DNA of 64,000 bases, from positions 9,759,719 to 9,823,718 of the forward strand of contig NC_064046.1 in the NCBI RefSeq assembly GCF_932526225.1, read 5' to 3'. Below, one piece after another: positions 12,201 through 22,461 of this stretch. Source of the DNA: Nematostella vectensis. Taxonomy: Eukaryota > Cnidaria > Anthozoa > Actiniaria > Edwardsiidae. The notes under the pieces are model-generated. The model searched no databases. It was given only the letters and a program-made list of their open reading frames with translations, and was not told the origin of the DNA. Positions within the stretch are counted from its first letter, which is position 1; every line of letters starts with the position of its first letter. The translations under genes were made by a program, and so were the position numbers.

Positions 12201-15200
12201 TGTTATAAGGAATAGATTGTAAAGAAAACTCGATTGACCCCAAAAAGACGTCAAGGCAATTTCTGAGTTTGAATTGAGAAAAGGATAAGGTGTAAAATGC
12301 CGTAGTTAGCAACACTTTTTTTATTGTTCTCATTGAATACAGGAAAACAAATAAGTGAAGAAATCTTGAAAACAGCCAATGGAAATGGTGCTTTCTTGCT
12401 AGATATTGCTAGGATGACAGAAACTTTTATTGGTAAGATCGCTAAAGACCGAAGACCTTCAAGTACTTCATGTTAAAAAATGAGACTTTTTCAAGAAAAC
12501 TATCACCGTTTTACAAAGCACTTTCTTCATTTTACTACATATTAATTATCCCCTTTTGTGCAAAAGGAGAATAAAAATCGGCAAAACTCCTGTAACTAAA
12601 TTTCTACATTCTCATTCTAAGTTTGATCAAAAATCAATTCAAAACAAACCCCTTTAAGTAAAACAAAAATAATCTCAACCCATTTTGATTTTCTAGCTTC
12701 GCTTCGATTTGTGATCATCAACTTAAATCTTTACACTAAATTTCAATTTTACCATCTAACGTTCGCACTTACCGGCGATGAGATGAATGCTGCTTTCAGT
12801 TTCTCTATAATCGGAAGAATAATATCATTTAAGACTTTGCTTCGTGGTTAAAACAAACCTCTTAATAATTCATTCAAAATTTCTTTACAATGTGTGACGA
12901 AGTTAGTTAGGTCCCTCTACAATTAATCCTAGTGTTTAGGCAACGCTACAAAGTCAATATCTATAGCCGACTTCCATAATAATCAAACCCTTTACGTTTG
13001 GTTCCCCTCAAGACAAATTAGAACTAAATTTCCACTGGCTATGAAACGATGAGCAAATTTTCGTATAAAACTGATGTCGTGAGGGGGTAATCGAGGGAAT
13101 GGATGAAGAATATCCTGCAGTTTTGGGACCGTTACTCCCTACAGCTGAGAATTCGCTTTAGTTTTCAAAATTGAAGCCATCGGTCTATGACAATCTTGCA
13201 TTGCAAGAAATAAGAAAAATACAAATCTCTGCATCTAGGACCCTTCTCACCCAAAATTGATGCATTTTCTTTTCTCTTTTTGCTATTCGGCTTCGCTTTC
13301 TTTAAATAAACCAACCTCAAATGCCTTTAGTGCTCCCGATAACTACTTATACGTAGCTTTAGATCATTTGAAATACGAAGCGTTTAGGCTGCGTAATTCG
13401 AATGTTGTCTTTCAATGACAACAAAAACTTGAGCAAATTTTCAAATTATTCTTCTTCCTGATGAAGGAGAAAGATGTTATAAGGAATAGATTGTAAAGAA
13501 AACTCGATTGACCCTAAAAAGTCGGGCAAACGTCAAGGCAATTTCTGAGTTTGAATTGAGAAAAGGATAAGGTGTAAAATGCCGTAGTTAGCAACACTTT
13601 TTTTACGTTCTCATTGAATACTGGAAAACAAATAAGTGAAGAAATCTTAAAAACAGCAAATGGAAATTGTGCTTTCTTGCTAGATATTGCTAGGATGACA
13701 GAAACTTTTATTGGTAAGATCGCTAAAGACCGAAGACCTTCAAGTACTTCATGTTAAAAAATGTGACTTTTTCAAGAAAACTAACAACGTTTTACAAATT
13801 TTAGCCCTTTCTTCATTTTACTACATATTAATTATCCCCTTTTGTGCAAAAGGAGAATAAAAATCGGCAAAACTCCTGTAACTAAATTTCTACATTCTCA
13901 TTTTAAGTTTGATCAAAAATCACTTCAAAACAAACCCCTTGAAATAAAAAAAATTTAATCTCAACCCATTTTGAATTTCTAGCTTCGCTTCGATTTGTGA
14001 TCATCAACTTAAATCTTTCTTAATACTTAAACACTTAAATACTTAAACGTAATACTATCACCGTTTTACAAAGCACTTTTTTCATTTTACTACATATTAA
14101 TTATCCACTTTTGTGCAAAAGGAGAATAAAAATCGGCAAAACTCTTGTAACTAAATTTCTACATTCTCATTTTAAGTTTGATCAAAAATCACTTCAAAAC
14201 AAACCCCTTGAAATAAAACAAATATAATCTCAACCCATTTTGATTTTCTAGCCTCGCTTCGATTTGTGACATCAACTTAAATCTTAACACTAAATTTCAA
14301 TTTTACCATCTAACGTTCGCACTTACCGGCGATGGGATGAATGCTGCTCTCAGTTTCTCTATAATCGGAAGAATAATGTCATTAAGACTTTGGTTTGTGG
14401 TTAAAAACAACCTTATAATAGGTTATTCGAAGTTTTTTTGTACAACGTGTGACGAAGTTTAAGTGAAGTCCCTCTACAATTTATCCTAGTATTTAGGCAA
14501 CGCTACAAAGTCAATATCTATAGCCGACTTCCATAATAATCAAACCCTTTACGTTTGGTTCCCCTCAAGACAAATTAGAACTAAATTTCCACTGGCTATG
14601 AAACGATGAGCAAATTTTCGTATAAAACTGATGTTGTCAGGGGGTAATCGAAGGAATGGATGAAGAATATCCTGCAGTTTTGGGACCGTTACTCCCTACA
14701 GCTGAGAATTCGTTTTAGTTTTCAAAATTAAAGCCATCGGTCTATGACAATCTTGCATTGGACCCTTCTCACCCAAAATTGATGCATTTTCTTTTTTCTT
14801 TTTGCTATTCGGCTTTGCTTTCTTTAAATAAACCAACCTCAAATGCCTTTAGTGCCCCCGATAACTACTTATACGTAGCTTTAGATCATTTGAAATACGA
14901 AGCGTTTAGGCTGCGTAATCCGAATGTTTTCTTTCACTGACAACAAAAACTTGATCAAATTTTCAAATTACTCTTCTTCCTGATGAAGGAGAAAGATGTT
15001 TTAAGGAATAGATTGTAAAGAAAACTCGATTGACCCCAAAAAGTCGTGCAAACGTCAAGGCAGTTTCTGAGTTTGAATTGAGAAAAGGATAAGGTGTAAA
15101 ATGCCGTAGTTAGCAACACTTTTTTTACTGTTCTCATTGAATACTGGAAAACAAAGAAGTGAAGAAATCTTGAAAACAGCCAATGGAAATTGTGCTTTTT

Positions 15201-16027
15201 TGCTAGATATTGCTAGGATGACAAAAACTTTTATTGGTAAGATCGCTAAAGACCGAAGACCTTCAAGTACTTCATGTTAAAAAATGTGACTTTTTCATGA
15301 AAACTAACAACGTTTTACAAATTTTAGCCCTTTCTTCATTTTACTACATATTAATTATCCCCTTTTGTGCAAAAGTAAAATAAAATCGGCAAAACTCCTG
15401 TAACTAAATTTCTACATTCTCATTTTAAGTTTGATCAAAAATTACAAAACAAACCCCTTGAAGTAAAACAAAAATAATCTCAACCCATTTTGATTTCCTA
15501 GCCTCGCTTCGATTTGTGATCATCAACTTAAATCTTTACACTAAATTTCAATTTTACCATCTAAAGTTCGCACTTACCGGCGATGTGATGAATGCTGCTC
15601 TCAGTTTCTCTATAATCGGAAGAATAATGTCATTAAGACTTTGTTTCGTGGTTAAAACAAACCTCTTAATAATTCATTCGATATTTCTTTACAATGAGTG
15701 ACGAAGTTAGTCAGGTCCCTCTACAATTTATTATTTGTGTTGCGACAGCGCTACAGTCCCAAATATGTATAGCCGAATTCCATAAAAATCAAACCCTTTA
15801 CGTTTCTTTGGTTTCCCTCAAGACAAATTAGAACTAAATTTCCACTACCTATTAATCGAAAAGCAATTTTCTAAAAAACTGATGTCGTCAGGGGGTAATC
15901 GAGGGAATGGATGAATAATATCTGCAGTTTTAGAACCGTAACTCCCCGCTAAGAATTCGTTTAGTTCCTAAAACTGAGGCCATCGGACTATGACAATCTC
16001 GCATTGTAAGAAATAAGAGAAATACAA
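3245..16027 (+). repeat. Tandem satellite, ~1.27-kb monomers, about ten copies
   Basis: The marker GATGRGATGAATGCTGCT recurs at 3872, 5129, 6403, 7677, 8953, 10227, 11503, 12777, 14331 and 15582 (GATGTG in the last), so the monomer is 1,251-1,276 bp. One spacing is 1,554 bp, because a partial unit (about 280 bp) is repeated near 13770-14330. Units are AT-rich with no conserved long reading frame; short open stretches in them are not genes. Each unit carries an imperfect hairpin around CTTCTTCCTGATGAAGG. The array begins about where the Gypsy LTR breaks off and decays at the right end, where the last unit is the most diverged. The sequence does not match any protein-coding element I recognise. 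Confidence 0.95.
7677..12777 (+). repeat. 2,550-bp higher-order dimer repeated within the satellite
   Basis: Two monomer classes alternate here. One has GATGAGATG, CTTTCAG and TCATTTAAGACTTTGC (anchors 6403, 7677, 10227, 12777). The other has GATGGGATG, CTCTCAG and TCATCAAGTTTG (anchors 5129, 8953, 11503). The intervals 7677-10227 and 10227-12777 are both 2,550 bp and look nearly identical base for base. For example, the 189-bp stretches at 8032-8220 and 10582-10770 encode the same conceptual peptide. This indicates recent amplification of a two-monomer unit by unequal exchange. Confidence 0.9.
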
Positions 16028-16861
16028 AGAAAATTAAAATAAAACAAAACCCCAAAGGAAAGGTGTATTATACCGAGGCAGAGCTAGTTACTGGATGATA
16101 TCTCCAACAAAAGCAGGTGTTTTATCTCATACTTTCCAATTGTGAAACACTAAAACATCAAAATTTTACCGAGGCGAATGTCTCACTTGCCTCATGCTGG
16201 CTATGGCCCAATACCTTTTTTTTTATCAAGATAAACTGATATTGCTCCAGACATGGCTGAAGCGCTATCACACGCAATGTACCGAAGCGGTCGTAGAAGA
16301 AATGACAAAAGAGTTTTCACCTAATTTTATCCCCCCAACCACAACTAAAGCAATTTAACGGTTGAGAAATAAATGCATGATTCGACCGGAGAGAAATACA
16401 CAGAAATCCCGAGGAATAAGTTTTCTTGCAGATGTTTTTTTAATTACAAATGTAGGAAGATTCTGTAAACCTAGAATCTCGCAATCCTCCATTTTGTTTC
16501 TCTTAAATCCTTCTCCTTCCTTAGTTTTTTTCGGTACTATTTGGCTGTTTAGCAAGAAAGCCAATTTATTCCTACAACACTTCACAAACCCCTGTCCCCT
16601 GGTCTCTATTTTTAATCGCGCTGAACAACTTTACTGAGGAGTAAGTATGAATGGTTAAGGATATGCCAAGAGATACTCGGTATCAGTACCCGCTTCTTAC
16701 TCCCCCTTAGTGCGTCTCCGTCGCATCCTGTGCTTTGTTCAGTAAGTATGCGCTCAGTGAAAAGGAACAGTTTTACTTGCTCCAAACAATGTCGTAACAA
16801 AAAAAAACATTTTGTTTAGATTCGATCTCTTCTGGACTTAACAAGCTGGATGCAGTGCCAA
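16028..16861. other. Non-genic spacer between satellite and LINE
   Basis: This stretch holds two short overlapping open frames on opposite strands around 16355-16637, with no recognisable domain, and no repeat I can define. The remainder of the capsid-like gene interrupted at 19222 would be expected on this side of the LINE, but no such sequence is apparent here. Confidence 0.5.
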
Positions 16862-16867
16862 TCATTA

Positions 16868-17625
16868 TTATTCATCTTCATCCCCGGTGGGACATAAGGC
16901 CGCTACAAAACGCTTCCACTTTCGCCGATCGCGCGCCATGTGCTGAGCTTCTGCGAGTGTTAGCTGGTGTTCGGATAACTCAGACAGGATGGTTCTTCTC
17001 CAGGTGGTTTTGGGTCTACCGGGCTTTCTCCTTCCTGGTGGTGCCCACCTTAAAGCAACCTTTGGAATGCGTCGCTGGTCCATTCTTAGAACATGCCCAA
17101 GTCATCTCATGCGTCGGCATTTGATTTCGTCAACAACACTATGGCTTCTGGTCTTTTTATATAGCTCTTGATTGGAGATGACTGCTGGCCAGAATATGCA
17201 ACATATTCTTCTGAGACATCTATTGTGGAATACGTCGATCTTCTTCATGTCACTCTGTACCACTCTCCAGCATTCAGAACCATATAACAGAACTGACTTG
17301 ACGTTGCTGTTGTATAGGCGTATCTTGGTGTGTAAGGTGTACTATTGGATTTCCAGATGGGACGTAATGCGGCAAAGGCACATTGTGCCTTGCCAAGGCG
17401 TGCAGTGATATCCTTGCTCGCCGCATTATCGGAACTCACAATGCTACCAAGGTAGGTAAACGCATCTACTCTCAAGTGTCTTCCATCTGCTATGATGGAT
17501 GTAGCAGTAGTAGGATTGATGTACAAAGTCTGAGTTTTGGTGGTGTTAATGTTCAAGCCAGTCTGTTTAGCAAAGCAGTGCAATCTGTCAGTCTTTCCTT
17601 GCAGATGGAGACGACTGGAAGACAA
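16868..17625 (-). pseudogene. LINE thumb and C-terminal region
   Basis: From 17625 down, the frame reads KTDRLHCFAKQTGLNINTTK, VDAFTYLGSIVSSDN and RLGKAQCAFAALRPIWKS, the thumb region typical of this LINE group. The final part (17083 to 16868) holds GRPKTTWRRT and ends LCPTGDEDE. A frame break lies near 17240. Confidence 0.85.
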
Positions 17626-18480
17626 AACGACTAAGTCATCGGCAAAGTCAAGATCTTCTAGCTGTGAGGTTAGAGTCCATTGGATGCCTCTAGGTTTGTC
17701 AGCTGATTATGATTGTGTTATGATTATGATTATGTCAGCATAATCCAATCGATAGCAAGTAGGAAGAGCAATGGGGAGATGATACAGCCTTGTCGTACAC
17801 CAGAATTTACCGGGAACCATTCAGACAAATGTCCATCCAGGATAACACTGCACTCAAAATGTTGGTAAAATAACTCTATCAAGGTAACCAGCTTAGATGG
17901 AACGCCGTAGTACCTTAGGATCTTAAACAGAATATTGCGGTGCAGGCTGTCGAATGCCTTCTTAAAGCCGATGGAATTGATGTAGAGCGGGCAATTCCAC
18001 TCTAGGCATTGTTCGATGATGTTTCTGAGGGCGAATATCTGATCTATACATCCTCTGCCCCTCCTAAAACCAGCTTGCTCTTCTCTCAACTTGATATCAA
18101 TAGCCGAGTTAATTCTTCTAAAGAGAATACGACAGAATACTTTAGACGGTACAGACATAAGTGTGATACCTCGCCAATTATCACAGACATGGAGGTTTCC
18201 TTTCTTAGGCAACTTTACAATAAGGCCCTTGGTCCAATCATTCGGGATGGTATCTGATTCCCAGACGGAATGGAAGAAATCTGTGAGAACATGAGTAGAG
18301 GTCTCAAGATCAGCTTTTAACATCTCGGCATGTATGCTGTCATTGCCACATGCTTTTCCATTCTTTAAGGCTTGTATGGCAAGTCTGGCTTCATCTTCAC
18401 TTGGTGGACTAGTGTCGACGTCCAGAAGAACTTCTGATGGTTCAATAGTAGGAGGGTGGTCAGGCTCCGGTCTGTTAAGG
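17620..18480 (-). pseudogene. LINE reverse transcriptase core
   Basis: On the minus strand, 18323 to 17730 is open and carries NGKACGNDSIHAEML just upstream, WTKGLIVKLPKKGNLHVCDN, WRGITLMSVPSK, REEQAGFRRGRGCIDQI, FKKAFDSLHR and SGVRQGCIISPLLFLLAIDW. These are the ordered palm and finger motifs of a LINE RT. The active-site box FADDLVVLSS is intact in a shifted frame near 17640. Between DWIM and this box a CATAAT-type microsatellite (about 17712-17745) has expanded and destroyed the frame. Confidence 0.9.
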
Positions 18481-18849
18481 ACTTCTTAAAAATACTGTGT
18501 CCCCCGTGCTGCGTTTTCTCGCTCAGTAGATAGGGTTTTTCCATCCTTGCACTTTACGGGGGCAGAGTGGCTGCTCTTCTTGCCACATAACTGTTTAGTG
18601 ATTTTGTAAACAGTGCTAAGATTTCCTCTAGCAGCGGCGTCTTCCGCTTCTCTTGCAAGGTCGTCCACGAAAGACCTCTTGTTGCTCCTGGCGCTTCGTT
18701 TAACTTCACGGTCTTTGTTCTTATAGGCTGTGTGGGCATGTTTCAGTAGCCTTGGTGACTTTGTTCTCAGAGTCTTAGCCTTCAGATCTTCTTCTTTCAC
18801 TTATCTTCTGCCACGTTACTGATGATATCCATGGATTATTTCTCCTCGC

Positions 18850-19220
18850 TCTATAGCCTAATACATTTCTGCAGTCTCGACATAGGTGTTCTTTATCGCC
18901 TTCCACTTGGTCTCCACACTAGGGCCTTCACTTGTATCGGCAAGAGCAGCAAAGCGGTTCTTAAGCTTTAGCACAAGCTCTCGGCTGGTCTTTGGACTCT
19001 TCAATTTGGCGATGTCAAGATGTTTCCTTTGGGTTCCGCGTGGTGCTACTTTGCAAAGTTTGAGTTTCACGGTCGCTACAACTAGATGGTGGTAGCTGTA
19101 GACATCTGCTCCACGGTACACTCTCACATCTTGGAGGGATCTCCGCCACTTACAGTTAATAGCAACATGGTCGATTTGGTTTTTAGTATGACCGTCCGGT
19201 GAATTCCATGTAACTTTGTG
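18850..19220 (-). pseudogene. LINE endonuclease C-terminal part
   Basis: The minus strand reads WNSPDGHTKNQIDHVAIN and then RVYRGADVYSYHHLVVATVK, matching the last conserved blocks of an apurinic-type endonuclease (the SDH box is here SYHH, with Asp replaced by Tyr). The catalytic N-terminal half is absent because of 5' truncation. A linker rich in Lys and Arg follows towards 18858. Confidence 0.8.
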
Positions 19221-19221
19221 A

Positions 19222-19665
19222 ACTTTGTTGCGAGCGTGATCTCGAAGAGCGCGCTTGGGTACAGTACGCCGTGGTCCGTCAGCAGAGAATGGTCTAGCGG
19301 GATGGTGTACTTCGTCCCGTGGGCGGCGTTCAGAGCGTTCTCCTTGGCGTTACTAGTCGCTTTATCGCCAGCCTTGGAGCGAAGCTTGCGCATGTTCTCT
19401 GACTATATGCCCTGCTCCAGGCGGTCCTCTCTCTCGACCTTGGACAGGTAAAGCTCCTCATACGTCTTGAAGACATCGTAGCGGTTGGTGTCCTGGAGCA
19501 TTTCTCCTGCAAACGTGATTTTCAGGCGGCTCAGGAGATTTCGGCCGACGTTGTTCACGACGGTATTATTTGCTTGGCCTGAAATGGATAGATCGAAACC
19601 GACCCAAGGAGCCAGGCACAAGCGTGACGTCTTCCGATAGCTTTGGGACCGCCACTTATAGCTTC
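19222..19665 (-). pseudogene. Capsid-like protein fragment (putative double jelly-roll MCP)
   Basis: Read down from about 19665, the minus strand gives GFDLSISGQANNTVVNNVGR, then a helix-rich stretch with YEELYLSKVEREDRLEQGI. After one in-frame TAG (19403-19405) comes RKLRSKAGDK and KYTIPLDHSLLTDHGVLYPS. The reading frame is otherwise continuous, so a single nonsense change separates the two halves. The protein then stops matching at 19222, where the LINE begins, leaving perhaps a quarter of a capsid protein. Calling it a major capsid protein rests on recall of an uncharacterised protein family and on its neighbours, not on a search. The surviving blocks are conserved-looking rather than low complexity. 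It could also be another structural protein of the same element. Confidence 0.5.
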
Positions 19666-19696
19666 TCGCCGGGGGAAGCCGTCGACGGGTTGAGAG

Positions 19697-20194
19697 TGAC
19701 CCGGTGAACAGTTCTCTCGGCTTTCAACCCCAGAGATAGACGCGGTCATCCAGGAGAACACAGAACGAGTCCAAGAGCTGCAAGGGGTGGTAACCACAGA
19801 CAGGGAGACCATCGACGACCCTAACACGTCAGAGGGTCGCCGCCAAGAGGCCCGTGAGCCAACGAGGAAAGGCTATCCGAGATTGACGAACTAGAACGCG
19901 AAAACCGAGAGCTCGAGAACCAAAAGCCGCTCAGAGAGGGCATCAAAGCCATCTTCAAAAAGTACTGCTCTACCGTCAATGCTATCGGGTTGGCCGTAGC
20001 GACGACGATCGCGGCCATTGTGACGTCGCTCGGCAAGTCGCTCTCCTCCGTGGCCAGAGGGGTTGGTAACGGGCTTAAGGCTATCGGGAAAAAGCTAGAC
20101 GAGCTTCTCCCTGGGCTAGTAGGCAGCATCGCGAACTTCGTGTTAAAATGCGTGGCTGCTCATTTTAGCCGTAGCCGCGTTCTTGGTTCGTTGA
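19697..20194 (+). pseudogene. Coiled-coil plus hydrophobic-tail protein of virus-like element
   Basis: The N-terminal half (about 19697-19940, two frames) is charged and heptad-like, for example IQENTERVQELQGVV and ERLSEIDELERENRELENQK. It continues with REGIKAIFKKYCSTVNAIGL, an Ala/Val/Ile-rich segment (AVATTIAAIVTSLGKSLSSV, about 19990-20050), then GNGLKAIGKKLDELLPG. A second frame change near 20145 leads to a C-terminal membrane-like segment AWLLILAVAAFLVR and the stop at 20192-20194. The layout resembles minor capsid or membrane-active virion proteins, but the function is unknown. It diverges from the capsid-like gene and converges on the gene ending at 20206. No ATG is visible upstream, so the start is uncertain. 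Confidence 0.55.
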
Positions 20195-20205
20195 ATGCAA
20201 AGCAA

Positions 20206-21300
20206 TCATCGGAACAAGTAATACGCCGCGGCCACCGCGAGTGCCGACAACCCCGCCTTGGGGGCGGTGTGGTCGCTTTTTTCGCCCGGTCCGGGCGATG
20301 TCATGCTGCGCATACGCGAAGAGGGTGCAGGCGCCGCGCCCTCTGAGTGCACTACGGCCTTGCTTCGCACCTCGCGGTCGAACCTCGGATCACTCACGTG
20401 TTGCTCCCTAGGATGCCCACCGGCCATGTTATGAGCACCGACTGGCTTTGTCTCAGTGTTGATCGCGTTTGCGCCGAGCGTCATGGAGTCTGTGGCTTTC
20501 TGCATTTTATTGTTGTAGCCCACGACGCTTTGTAAGTTTATCACCAGATCGCTCTGCATCAGCCACACTCCTGGTGCGACCGCAAGACTCAGTCTCACCT
20601 TGGCCTCCTGCACGGCTAACTGGTACCTTTGCACGCTTTGAGCGATGTCGTTTTCTATGATCGCGTCTTCAAGCAGCTTCGTGAACTCCGCCTTCGCCTC
20701 CATGGCCGGCCCACCGGCCCCCGCGATAGAGGAATGGACGTTCACCTGCGCGCCAAGCACTGTGTAGACGAACGCCTCGACCGAGCGATCGAGTCTTCCT
20801 AGCCCTGCTTTTGTCAGCCCCTTACCTTTGGGAGGCGCAAACCAGCTATAATGCACGCCCCCGTGGTCGTTGTTGTGTATGAAACCCACTTGCTTCCCGG
20901 TATGTACGTCCCACCATCGTCGCTAAACAGATTGAGGTGGCTCGGGTACTCGTCCGCCGCCGTGTCGTAGCCACGGATCACGTGCACGTTGCGATACCCC
21001 TCCCCCGGGTAGAACACAAACACATCGCCTAGCCCGTGGTTCCGCCCGCCTTTCCATCGGAAGTCCGGCTTACGCGGCAAACCGAACTCTATACATAGAC
21101 GCTTGAAAGCGGCTTTCTTGTAGGGATCTTTTTGCGTGAACGGGTTGTCGCCAAGCAGGGGGGCGCCGAGCTCGTAGAGTATCCTCCGCGTGGTAAAGTA
21201 GACGTGAAACCTTAGAAATCCACTGATGACAGAGGGGAGCGTGGCGAAGGCGGGGTCGGTTAGGGACACCACGCATCCGGCGGTTGCGCACCAGACCGCA
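20206..21300 (-). pseudogene. ~390-residue conserved structural protein of virus-like element
   Basis: Two overlapping frames (about 21300-20900 and 20889-20206) join by one frameshift near 20890-20905. The N-terminal part includes FLRFHVYFTTRRILYELGAP, PDFRWKGGRNHGLGDVFVFY and GYDTAADEYPSHLNLFSDDG. The second part has GRLDRSVEAFVYTVLGAQVN, VQRYQLAVQEAKVRLSLAVA and SVVGYNNKMQKATDSMTLGA. It then has a Pro/Ser-rich linker and a short hydrophobic C-terminal anchor (LSALAVAAAYYLFR). No enzyme motif is visible. A (GAGTT)n microsatellite at 21301-21335 has replaced or extended the start. Function unknown; a virion protein is plausible from context. Confidence 0.55.
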
Positions 21301-21337
21301 GTTGAGTTGAGTTGAGTTGAGTTGAGTTGAGTTGCTG
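21300..21337 (+). repeat. (GAGTT)n pentanucleotide microsatellite
   Basis: About seven pentanucleotide copies lie exactly between the end of one minus-strand virus-like gene (stop at 21348-21350) and the start of the next, probably derived from the gene junction. Confidence 0.95.
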
Positions 21338-21347
21338 TGGCCAGCAC

Positions 21348-21719
21348 CTATAGGAAGGCTCCGATAGCCACCAGCGAGACTCCTTGGCGGACTACTGCGT
21401 GCGTGACTACTGTCTCTTTGAATATGTCTCGGACCCTAGTCGTGAATGATTTGTCCTCAGCCACGTGTATTTCTAGCTGCGTTAGAAGTGGGGTGATGTA
21501 TGAGGCCGTGCTCTCCACGGGGGTCGCGGGCACGGCGTAGAGCAGCTTTTGCCCGAGGGTCAGAGACCTAGGGAAACCGGATTTTGCGTGTTTGATTTGT
21601 TTGGCTATAGCGTGTTTGATATGTTCGGCTATAGAGGCTCCTGCCGCAGTTGCCGCCTTTTTCTTCTATTCCGCCTCTTTCGCCTCCTCGTTCAGCATCC
21701 GCCAGCCTTCCCAATCCAT
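21348..21719 (-). pseudogene. 123-codon protein of virus-like element, one nonsense codon
   Basis: The ATG at 21719-21717 opens a frame of 123 codons ending in a TAG at 21348-21350, broken only by an in-frame TAG at 21668-21666 (codon 18). The start reads MDWEGWRMLNEEAKEAE; after the stop there is a Lys/Ala-rich helix, then SLTLGQKLLYAVPATPVEST, TRVRDIFKETVVTHAVV and a hydrophobic end (VSLVAIGAFL). It is in tandem with the gene ending at 20206 and starts 42 bp from the divergent gene at 21762, implying a shared bidirectional promoter. Function unknown. Confidence 0.55.
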
Positions 21720-21761
21720 GCTCAGTCCTATTAAACACGAAGGCGGGCTGTGTTCAGTACA

Positions 21762-22461
21762 ATGGTGGTCCTACATACTGTGCTCACTAAAGGCAAACAG
21801 ACGCTCTACTTCGAGCGGCCGATAAGGTGCCCACGCTTCGTGGCGCTCCGGCAGTGCTCGCTGTTTAACAGCTGGTATAATCTCGAGCGGGAGCATCAGA
21901 TAACGACTATATCATCCCTCCCGCCCATCGCTACCCTGCCAGCCGGGCACCACACGGCCGAGTCCATCGTGGAAACCATCAACCGCGCTGAAAGATTCTG
22001 ACCGCGAAGCTTGATCCCCCCACTGGGAAAATCGCGTTTATGTCCAATGGCGTTGCGTTCCTTAATGCCGAGCTTTGCGCACTATTTGGCCTAGAGCCTA
22101 AAGACAATCAGTTGGGGGAGCGGGGCCTCGCACTGCCCTTGGGGGACCCCCAGTTAAGGTAGCTTTGCTGAAAATAGAGGCCCTCTACATCTGCTGCGAT
22201 ATCGTAGATCGCACGCAATGCCTCTCCTTAGGCGAGCCTTTAAACGTTCTCGCTTGCCTAGAAACCCGTGGGAGACTGCACGAGAAGGTCGTCTATGGAC
22301 CCGACATCCCCGTTTGTGTCGCAGCAACTTCCTCTGAGTTTTTCTCGAGTATCCAAATATGGATCAGGGATGACTACGGTAGAAGGGTGGACTTTAAGGG
22401 CAAGCCTGTTCGCCTTGTGTTAGAGCTAGCCTCGGTCCGACATAACAAACATGGCAAATAG
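21762..22461 (+). pseudogene. Penton-like/minor capsid-like protein of virus-like element
   Basis: ATG at 21762 begins MVVLHTVLTKGKQTLYFERP, followed by PRFVALRQCSLFNSWYNLER and PPIATLPAGHHTAESIVETI. The frame changes after 22001 to one with DPPTGKIAFMSNGVAFLNAE and LCALFGLEPKDNQLGERGL. After about 22160 it changes again to IEALYICCDIVDRTQCLSLG, then VLACLETRGRLHEKVVYGPD and IQIWIRDDYGRRVDFKGKPV, with the stop at 22459-22461. The alternation of short beta-strand-like hydrophobic blocks is what a jelly-roll minor capsid protein would show, but this is inference from pattern, from recalled family resemblance and from neighbours. Two frameshifts disable it. Confidence 0.5.

Larger units (their letters stand above)
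16862..19222 (-). mobile_element. RTE-like non-LTR retrotransposon (LINE), 5'-truncated
   Basis: Reading the minus strand from 19222 down, the order is the end of an APE-type endonuclease, a linker, a reverse transcriptase, and a C-terminal tail ending LCPTGDEDE at 16868. The stop is followed at once by TAA/TGA-type triplet sequence and a very short 3' UTR, as in RTE-clade LINEs. The 5' end is lost within the endonuclease, the usual product of incomplete reverse transcription. Stops and frameshifts (near 18840, 18488, 17740 and 17240) make it inactive. The clade is inferred from general similarity, not from a tree. Confidence 0.88.

Noticed and set aside
3245..16027. CRISPR-like array
   Set aside because: The repeats are 1.27 kb and contiguous, without short palindromic repeats and unique spacers; the genome is eukaryotic.
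19821..20129. 102-codon Ser/Pro-rich minus-strand frame
   Set aside because: It is antisense to the better supported plus-strand coiled-coil and hydrophobic protein.
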